This document shows, one piece after another, positions 58,321 to 64,000 of a stretch of DNA of 64,000 nt. The notes under the pieces are model-generated. The model ran no database searches, was not told the origin of the DNA, and was given only the letters and a program-made list of their open reading frames with translations. Both the position numbers and the translations under genes were made by a program. The first letter of the stretch is position 1, and each line of letters starts with the position of its first letter. Origin of the DNA: JAISFI01 sp031553775. GTDB taxonomy: Bacteria > Bacteroidota > Bacteroidia > Bacteroidales > Azobacteroidaceae. The stretch lies in contig JAVBLA010000047.1 of NCBI GenBank assembly GCA_031553775.1, positions 1 through 64,000 of the forward strand, written 5' to 3'.

Positions 58321-59451
58321 TTAAATCCTTTGTTGCAGTTGTCCGATAACCGATTTCTTCCAACTTACAAAATCTCCGGCAATAATATGTTGCCGCGCTT
58401 CCTTAACCAATCGGAGATAGAAAGCCAGATTATGTATAGAAGCAATTTGCAGCGCCAGAATCTCATCAGCAATGAATAAGTGCCGGAGATAAGCTTTAGA
58501 GTAGATACGGTCTACTACAGATGCTCCATCTTCTTCAATAGGAGAAAAATCGTCAGCCCATTTTTTATTACGCATGTTCATGATACCGTTTCGGGTGAAA
58601 ATCTGACCGTTTCTTCCGTTGCGAGTAGGCATGATGCAGTCGAACATATCGACTCCCCGCTCGATGGCTTCCAGTAAATTGGCCGGAGTTCCTACCCCCA
58701 TCAGGTAACGCGGTTTATCTTTCGGAAGGATTTCATTGACCAATTCGATCATTTCATACATTTTTTCGGTAGGTTCGCCTACTGCCAGTCCGCCGATGGC
58801 ATTACCATCGGCCCCTTTGGAAGCTACGTTTTCAGCAGCCCTTTTTCTCAGATCGGGATATACACAGCCTTGTACGATCGGGAAAAGACTTTGTTCGTAG
58901 CCGTATTTGCCTGGGGTTTCCCGGAATCGTTTCAGACAGCGGTCTAACCATCTTTCTGTCATATCCAACGACTTTTTGGCATAGTTATAATCGGCATCTC
59001 CCGGAGTACACTCGTCGAATGCCATGATAATATCGGCACCGATGCTTCGTTGGATGTCCATCACATTTTCCGGGGTAAACAGATGTTTAGAACCATCGAT
59101 ATGCGAGCGGAACTCCGCTCCTTCTTCCCGCAGTTTCCGGTTTTCTGCCAGCGAAAAAACCTGAAATCCTCCGCTATCAGTCAGGATGGGTTTATCCCAG
59201 CTATTGAATTTATGCAGGCCTCCGGCCTTTTCCAGGATCTCAATACCCGGACGCAGGTATAAATGATAGGTGTTTCCCAGGATAATTTCAGCCTTGATAT
59301 CTTCTTTGAGTTCGGCAAAATGAACGGCTTTGACTGCTCCCTGTGTCCCGACAGGCATAAAGATAGGAGTTTCAATGGTTCCGTGATCGGTTGTTATTTT
59401 TCCAGCACGGGCATTGGAATGCGGATCGGTATATTGTAAATCGAATTTCAT
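58321..59451 (-). CDS. tgt: tRNA-guanine transglycosylase lacking the zinc cysteines
   Basis: Tgt exchanges G34 for preQ1 in tRNAs for Asn, Asp, His and Tyr. The 376-residue product starts at MKFDLQYTDPHSNARAGK; the active-site segments ILTDSGGFQVFSLAE and GNAIGGLAVGEPTEK are intact, as is the nucleophile region DCIMPTRNGRNGQ. The C-x-C-x2-C zinc site of E. coli Tgt (302, 304, 307) is replaced by Gly309, Ser311 and Asp314 (EEDGASVVDRIYSKAYLRHL), although the downstream His in IASIHNLAFYLRLV remains. The fold core is otherwise normal, so the enzyme is probably active but metal-free. A promoter lies directly upstream. Confidence 0.95.
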   Translation of the reverse strand: MKFDLQYTDPHSNARAGKITTDHGTIETPIFMPVGTQGAVKAVHFAELKEDIKAEIILGNTYHLYLRPGIEILEKAGGLHKFNSWDKPILTDSGGFQVFSLAENRKLREEGAEFRSHIDGSKHLFTPENVMDIQRSIGADIIMAFDECTPGDADYNYAKKSLDMTERWLDRCLKRFRETPGKYGYEQSLFPIVQGCVYPDLRKRAAENVASKGADGNAIGGLAVGEPTEKMYEMIELVNEILPKDKPRYLMGVGTPANLLEAIERGVDMFDCIMPTRNGRNGQIFTRNGIMNMRNKKWADDFSPIEEDGASVVDRIYSKAYLRHLFIADEILALQIASIHNLAFYLRLVKEARQHIIAGDFVSWKKSVIGQLQQRI

Positions 59452-59476
59452 ACTGATTGTTTGAATAATGGAAGTG

Positions 59477-59507
59477 CAAAAGTACAAAACTCTTTTCTTT
59501 TGTACAA
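59477..59507 (-). promoter_or_regulatory. Promoter of tgt
   Basis: On the minus strand TTG (59505-59507), 20 bases, and TACTTTTG (59477-59484) fit the Bacteroidota consensus, 25 bases before the ATG at 59451. Confidence 0.65.
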
Positions 59508-59532
59508 TTATGATAAATCACTCAATGTTTTC

Positions 59533-59540
59533 TATCTTTG
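59533..59540 (+). promoter_or_regulatory. -7 box of the GH105 gene
   Basis: TATCTTTG fits TAnnTTTG. It is divergent from the tgt promoter. A TTTG is 30 bases upstream, too far for a standard -33. The leader to the ATG at 59649 would be about 100 bases and contains a heptamer repeat hairpin. Confidence 0.5.
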
Positions 59541-59553
59541 CGAAGCTTTCAAA

Positions 59554-59645
59554 GTGAAAAACGAAAAGTGGAAAATGAAAAATTCTTTTCATTAATGCAT
59601 TTCCTCTGTTTTTCATTTTCAATTTTCAATTTTCAATTTTCAATT
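59554..59645. repeat. Inverted heptamer-repeat hairpin in the GH105 leader
   Basis: The left arm (GTGAAAAACGAAAAGTGG type, 59554-59585) and the right arm (TTTTCAA units, 59609-59645) are complementary around a loop of about 25 bases. The right arm ends 4 bases before the ATG at 59649 and could mask the ribosome site. Confidence 0.75.
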
Positions 59646-59648
59646 GGT

Positions 59649-60995
59649 ATGAAGCAAATTGCTCTAATATTGGTGGTTATAATTCTGTTCCCGTCCTGTA
59701 AATCCGGAAAAGCTGCAGAAGAAAAAAACAAAATCCTGTATTCTCAATGGATGGTCGAATCGAGTGCCATGCATACATTTTTAAGTAATAAGAAAGAGCA
59801 GCAATTAGAAACGGCCCACTGGGATTATGTCCCCGGTTTGGTTGCCAACGCTGTTCTGAAAGCCTGGCAACAATATCCTGAAAAAACAGCTTATTACGAT
59901 CTGGTAAAAAAATATGCCGATCATTGCCTGCAGGGAGGAGATACTATCCGGGTGGGAGAAAGCAACCTGGATGACCTGGCTGCCGGAAAAATCTTTTTCG
60001 TTTTATACCGGGAAGAAATGAAGAGAGGGAATGAGGCGGATGCAGCACGTTATAAAAAATGTGCTGCCTTTTTCCGGGATAAGTTGAAATATAAACATGC
60101 CCGGATTCAGGCTCCATTACCCGGAGCCGGCGGATTTTTCCATAAGGCCATCTATCCCAATCAAATGTGGTTGGATGGTTTGTATATGGGAACAGCCTTG
60201 TATGCCGAATACCAGGTAAATTTCGGAAAAGACGCCGGGGATGAAGATAATATGGACTCCTGGTCGGATATAGCCAATCAATTCAAGATCATCCATCAAT
60301 ATACCTATAATGCAGAAACCGGTTTGAATTACCACGGTTGGGCGGCCGATCCTTTTGATCCGGATGCTTTCTGGGCCAGAAAAGGAGAACCTTATACCGG
60401 CTGTTCTCCTGAATACTGGGGTCGTGGCATGGGATGGTATTTTGCAGCATTGGTCGATGTACTGGAGTATATCCCTGTATCGCATCCGGATTGTAAAGTC
60501 TTGAAGGGTATTGTCGTACAGGTGGCCGATGGTTTGGCCCGTCATCAGGATGCCGCATCCGGTTGTTGGTTCCAGCTTTTACAATACGATCAGAATCGAA
60601 CTGCTGATAATAAGGGAGATACAATCCTTGGAAAAGTCTATAACCAGTGTGATAAGCCCAATTATCTTGAATCGTCGGCATCTTCCATGTTTACCTATGC
60701 CTTTTATAAAGGAATACGAATTGGTGTTCTGAATGCAGAAGTCTATCAACCGGTAGCCGATTTGGCTTACAAAGGATTGCTTGAACAGTTTATCCGTCAG
60801 GATGAAAATAACCGGATCCGTATTGTGCAAAGTTGTGCTTCGGCAGGTTTGGGACCGGAAAAAGATATTTCCAGGACCGGGACGGTTAATTATTACCTTT
60901 GCGGGAAAGATGTTGCTGTTACGGCGAATGAAGGGAAGGCGATCGGGCCGTTTATTATGGCCTGTTTAGAAAAGGAGTTAAGAGTTAAAAACTAA
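59649..60995 (+). CDS. GH105 unsaturated glucuronyl/rhamnogalacturonyl hydrolase (lipoprotein)
   Basis: A 448-residue (alpha/alpha)6-barrel hydrolase of family GH105 (YteR type), which removes the unsaturated uronic acid left by polysaccharide lyases on pectin or similar glycans. Blocks typical of the family are ESNLDDLAAGKIFF, YPNQMWLDGLYMGT with the likely catalytic Asp, GLNYHGWAADP, and PEYWGRGMGWYFAALVDVLE. The signal MKQIALILVVIILFPSC marks a lipoprotein. The start is the ATG at 59649; the longer frame is translated repeat. No other polysaccharide genes are near, so it is outside a typical utilisation locus. The last residues (ELRVKN) are encoded by heptamer repeat. Confidence 0.92.
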   Translation: MKQIALILVVIILFPSCKSGKAAEEKNKILYSQWMVESSAMHTFLSNKKEQQLETAHWDYVPGLVANAVLKAWQQYPEKTAYYDLVKKYADHCLQGGDTIRVGESNLDDLAAGKIFFVLYREEMKRGNEADAARYKKCAAFFRDKLKYKHARIQAPLPGAGGFFHKAIYPNQMWLDGLYMGTALYAEYQVNFGKDAGDEDNMDSWSDIANQFKIIHQYTYNAETGLNYHGWAADPFDPDAFWARKGEPYTGCSPEYWGRGMGWYFAALVDVLEYIPVSHPDCKVLKGIVVQVADGLARHQDAASGCWFQLLQYDQNRTADNKGDTILGKVYNQCDKPNYLESSASSMFTYAFYKGIRIGVLNAEVYQPVADLAYKGLLEQFIRQDENNRIRIVQSCASAGLGPEKDISRTGTVNYYLCGKDVAVTANEGKAIGPFIMACLEKELRVKN

Positions 60996-61006
60996 AAACT
61001 AAAAAT
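60971..61006. repeat. Heptamer-repeat tract at the 3' end of the GH105 gene
   Basis: Units of GAGTTAAGAGTTAAAAACT type begin six codons before the stop and run past it, then give way to a run of seven G. Only the left arm is present. Confidence 0.65.
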
Positions 61007-61039
61007 TAAGGGGGGGACTCTTTTTAGGGATATATTGTC

Positions 61040-61921
61040 ATGAATGATTTGAAGTGTCCGGTTTGTGGTAGTGAGATAGATCAGGTGGTTTTCCGGTGTA
61101 AGGATTACAGTGTGAGTGGGGAATCCTTTGATATTTGTGTCTGTCCGTCTTGTACGTATGGCATTACCATGCCTCAGCCGGATTCGTCGGAGATAGGAAA
61201 ATATTATCAAACGGAAGACTATGTTTCGCATTCGGATACAAAAAAGGGGATTGTAAACCGGTTGTATCATATTGTTCGTAAGAGGAATACAAAGAATAAA
61301 TTACAAACTGTCAATCAATTTTCGCTGATTAAAGGAGATATCTTGGATGTGGGTTGCGGTACCGGCTATTTTTTGTCTGTTTGTAAAGAAGACGGTTGGA
61401 ATATAGCAGGTGTGGAACCGAGTGGTGTAGCCCGGGCTATTGCAGAAAAACGTACAGGACAATCTTTGTTTGCTTCTCTGGACGATCTGGAACAAACTGG
61501 TAAAAGATTTGAAATAGTCACTTTGTGGCATGTTTTTGAACATTTATATGATATCGATGCTTCATTACAGCAATTGTTGCGTTTATTGAAACCAGGTGGA
61601 GTTTTGTTACTGGCTTTGCCTAATCCTGCCAGTGCGGATGCGAAATATTACAAACAGTTTTGGGCAGCATACGATGTTCCCCGGCATTTGTCTCATTTTA
61701 CCCCTCAATCGATGGACCGGCTCACTCAAAAGCATGGTTTGAAAATCGGGACGACTATTCCTATGCGTTTCGATGCATTTTACATCAGTATGCTGAGTGA
61801 AGGACTGAAAGGACGCGGAAAATTGTCAGCTTTGCTGAAAGGAGGCTGGAATGGGTTTGTATCCGATTGGAAAGCCCGTCAGGATGGTAATTATTCCAGT
61901 TTGATTTATGTGATCAAATAA
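61040..61921 (+). CDS. Class I SAM-dependent methyltransferase with N-terminal zinc ribbon
   Basis: A 293-residue cytoplasmic enzyme. The N-terminus has two CxxC pairs (LKCPVCGSEI and ICVCPSCTYG), a zinc ribbon. The SAM-binding core begins at DILDVGCGTGYFLSVCKEDG and continues with VEPSGVARAIAEKR and ETVTLWHVFEHL-type motif (here EIVTLWHVFEHLYD). LLKPGGVLLLALPNP completes the class I set. This arrangement is common in methyltransferases of cell-surface sugar synthesis, but the substrate is not clear. It precedes the M48 peptidase by 17 bases. Confidence 0.88.
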   Translation: MNDLKCPVCGSEIDQVVFRCKDYSVSGESFDICVCPSCTYGITMPQPDSSEIGKYYQTEDYVSHSDTKKGIVNRLYHIVRKRNTKNKLQTVNQFSLIKGDILDVGCGTGYFLSVCKEDGWNIAGVEPSGVARAIAEKRTGQSLFASLDDLEQTGKRFEIVTLWHVFEHLYDIDASLQQLLRLLKPGGVLLLALPNPASADAKYYKQFWAAYDVPRHLSHFTPQSMDRLTQKHGLKIGTTIPMRFDAFYISMLSEGLKGRGKLSALLKGGWNGFVSDWKARQDGNYSSLIYVIK

Positions 61922-61938
61922 ACTTTATCTTTACTATC

Positions 61939-63987
61939 ATGCCTTTTTCTTCATCTCTTAACCGGAAAGTTATTGCGGCTGTTGCTGTAATAATTTTGGT
62001 CGTGTTGTCTTATCTGTTGTTGTTCCTTTTGGTGACATTATTTTCAGCTTTCCTCTGTTATCTTGGTATTCTTGCACTTAGTGCCGGCATAAATATCATT
62101 ACAATTCCGGCCGGGCTTCTTATGAATTCGATAGGTCTTTTGGTATTTTATTTTCTGCTGCGTTATTCATTCCGTATTAATAAAGCTGATCATTCCGGAA
62201 GAAAAGAGATTTTTGCTGAAGATGAGCCTTTATTATTTGAAAATATACGTATTCTTTCCCGGCAGATGAATGTCCGGTTTCCTAAAAAGATTTATCTGCT
62301 TCCGGATGTAGAAGCTTCGGTTTCTTATTATTCAACATTTTGGAGTATGTTTTTTCCTGTAGGAAAGAATCTCTACATTGGTTTAGGCCTGGTAAATACT
62401 CTTTCATCTGATGAACTGAAAGCTATTCTGGCACATGAGTTCGGACATTTCTCTCAGAAGAGTACATTGGTAGGAACTTATGTATATCAGGTGAATCAAA
62501 TTCTATATAATCTTCTGTATCATAATAACTATATTGATATCCTGCAATCATGGAGTCGTAAAAATGTAGCTTTTCTGTCGCTTATAGCAGAAGCGAGTGG
62601 GTCTCTTATCAATGGTGTTCAGTCTATGTTGAGAAAGTTATACCATGTATTGAATATTAGTCACCTGAGTTTATCAAGGGAAATGGAATTCCATGCCGAT
62701 GCTATGTCAGCATCGGTTGTTGATGCATCTGCGATGATCCGGGCATTATATAAACTGGATTATTCATTTACAATGTATAATGGGCTTCTGAATTTTTATG
62801 ATGAGAAAATTGTTGAGAATATCAGAACAGACAATATTTATCTTCAACATCGTTGGGTAATGTGTACCTATGCGTCTATTTATAAACTGCGATTGGAAAA
62901 TGGTTTACCTGTAATTACCGGAGCAGAAATCGATCGGTTTCATAAAAACCGGGTAAGTATTAAAGATCAATGGGCATCTCATCCCACTATAAAAGACAGA
63001 GTTGCCCGTTTGGAGCCCATGAGAAAAAATAATGAAATTTCCAGGGAGTCTGCTTGGGACTGGTTCAAAGATCCAAAGCAGTCTCAATTGGCAGTTACCG
63101 ATATGTTGTTTGAAAGGGTTACTTATCAGTCTGTTCCTGAAAATATTTCTTTTGAAGATTTCAAACAGAAGTATACGGAAAAAATTAACCGGTACCGGTT
63201 GGACGACCGGTATAATGGATACTATGACAGCCGGGTAATTTCAAAATTTAATTTAGAGGAAATAAATACAACAACTCAAGATCCTATCTCCTTCGAAGAT
63301 CTTTTCTCCGATGATCGTATAGATTTGAATCTCCGAAAACAAGCATTAGAGGAAGATGTAAACGTATTGATGAATATTGAAGCCGGAAATATCAAAGTTA
63401 ATCATTTCGAATTAGATAATAAAAAATATCGTACTCGTGAGGCAGAAATTGTGTTAGAAGAACTAAAAAAAGAAGAGAACTCGTTAAAACGACAGCTTGA
63501 AGAGAATGATATGCAGGCGTTTCTCTGGTTTTATGGGAAAGCCCGGACTATTGAAGAGAAAGACCATCTTAAAAAACTATATGATACCCATTTTATGATG
63601 CAGGATTCCATACAGGAGAATCGGGATTTATATAAAAAAATATCAGAAAGATCTGTTTTTATTCATTATGAAACTCCGATAAATAAAATTGAAATAGGAA
63701 TGGGGTTGCTGAAAAAGGAAGAATCTGTAATGAAGGAGAAACTTTCCGGATTATTGAGTATTCCTGATATGGAACAATGCATTACTTCTGAAATGAAAGA
63801 AAAACTAGAAGAATATCTTTCTCAGGATTGGGCCTATTTCAACTCGCCAAATTATGATAACGAGGCCTTGAACCGGTTGTTTACGGGTATGAATTCTTTT
63901 GCTGTATTATCGGAAGAGGCACTGTTTCTTACCCGGAAAAAAATAGCTGATTATCAACTGAGTTTATTGAAGTCCGGAATTGAATAA
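61939..63987 (+). CDS. M48-family membrane metallopeptidase
   Basis: A 682-residue zinc peptidase related to HtpX/Ste24. Two N-terminal membrane helices (residues about 8-38 and 40-75) precede the catalytic domain with AILAHEFGHFSQKSTLVG (HEFGH motif) and the downstream metal Glu in LSREMEFHADAMSASVVD. The last 250 residues form a charged helical region (EEIVLEELKKEENSL-type segments). HtpX-like enzymes remove damaged membrane proteins. The C-terminal extension is longer than in HtpX and of unknown role. It ends 13 bases before the end of the window, so nothing can be said about what follows. Confidence 0.88.
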   Translation: MPFSSSLNRKVIAAVAVIILVVLSYLLLFLLVTLFSAFLCYLGILALSAGINIITIPAGLLMNSIGLLVFYFLLRYSFRINKADHSGRKEIFAEDEPLLFENIRILSRQMNVRFPKKIYLLPDVEASVSYYSTFWSMFFPVGKNLYIGLGLVNTLSSDELKAILAHEFGHFSQKSTLVGTYVYQVNQILYNLLYHNNYIDILQSWSRKNVAFLSLIAEASGSLINGVQSMLRKLYHVLNISHLSLSREMEFHADAMSASVVDASAMIRALYKLDYSFTMYNGLLNFYDEKIVENIRTDNIYLQHRWVMCTYASIYKLRLENGLPVITGAEIDRFHKNRVSIKDQWASHPTIKDRVARLEPMRKNNEISRESAWDWFKDPKQSQLAVTDMLFERVTYQSVPENISFEDFKQKYTEKINRYRLDDRYNGYYDSRVISKFNLEEINTTTQDPISFEDLFSDDRIDLNLRKQALEEDVNVLMNIEAGNIKVNHFELDNKKYRTREAEIVLEELKKEENSLKRQLEENDMQAFLWFYGKARTIEEKDHLKKLYDTHFMMQDSIQENRDLYKKISERSVFIHYETPINKIEIGMGLLKKEESVMKEKLSGLLSIPDMEQCITSEMKEKLEEYLSQDWAYFNSPNYDNEALNRLFTGMNSFAVLSEEALFLTRKKIADYQLSLLKSGIE

Positions 63988-64000
63988 AATAACATGTGTA

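Noticed and set aside
59538..59648. N-terminal extension of the GH105 protein
   Set aside because: It contains the -7 box and repeat arms, while the ATG at 59649 opens directly onto a lipoprotein signal.

Overview
The window reads as a piece of chromosome from a strict-anaerobe-type Bacteroidota, most likely order Bacteroidales. The support is a type IX secretion (T9SS) lipoprotein and T9SS-type C-terminal sorting domains, a TonB-dependent receptor with an N-terminal carboxypeptidase-like domain, a DUF4290 gene, the Bacteroidota order of the ATP synthase operon (beta and epsilon first), and many promoters of the TTG-N20-TAnnTTTG type. A genus such as Odoribacter or a relative would fit, but that is a guess.

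Layout. 1-3967 is accessory DNA: a truncated AlbA-type regulator with a decayed tail, a BRO-N/Fic fusion preceded by two hairpin repeats, and an IS256-family element next to the relic of an older copy. 3977-14211 is a minus-strand block: PorW/SprE-like T9SS lipoprotein, metal ABC permease, ferritin, glycine decarboxylase, an MBL hydrolase, rsmG and a DUF3298 lipoprotein. 14499-19107 (plus) holds a lipoprotein and a TonB receptor/heavy-metal-domain/SMP-30 group. 19147-20507 (minus) is a three-gene set of small secreted proteins, two with T9SS sorting domains. 20904-28183 is the complete F-type ATP synthase operon. 28462-37391 contains a Spy-like protein, NhaD, and a minus operon exosortase > Lnb-type protein > phosphatase-like protein > SecA. 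37464-43640 is coaX, an outer-membrane protein, lptC, a CNNM/CorC protein and a PpiD-like foldase. 43747-51562 is housekeeping: rlmN, pdxA, yicC, gmk, nadD, tsaB, DUF4290, murA, rimM. 51591-58278 is the most unusual stretch: a lipoprotein, a 1326-residue secreted protein with a zincin motif and a serine-hydrolase-like C-terminus, an LptF/G permease, and a membrane protein ending in what looks like an NTF2-fold immunity domain. 58321-63987 has tgt (without its zinc cysteines), a GH105 hydrolase, a methyltransferase and an M48 peptidase.

Two themes cut across the window. First, envelope biogenesis and secretion genes are dense (SecA, exosortase, Lnb, PorW, LptC, LptF/G, PpiD). Second, gaps between genes are repeatedly filled by seven-base tandem repeats (units such as TTTTCAA, TTTTCAC, TCTTAAC, TCTTCAT), usually as inverted arms around a short loop and sometimes joined to a GGATTC-GAA-GAATCC hairpin. 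Three lie between genes of the ATP synthase operon. No rRNA, tRNA or CRISPR array was recognised.
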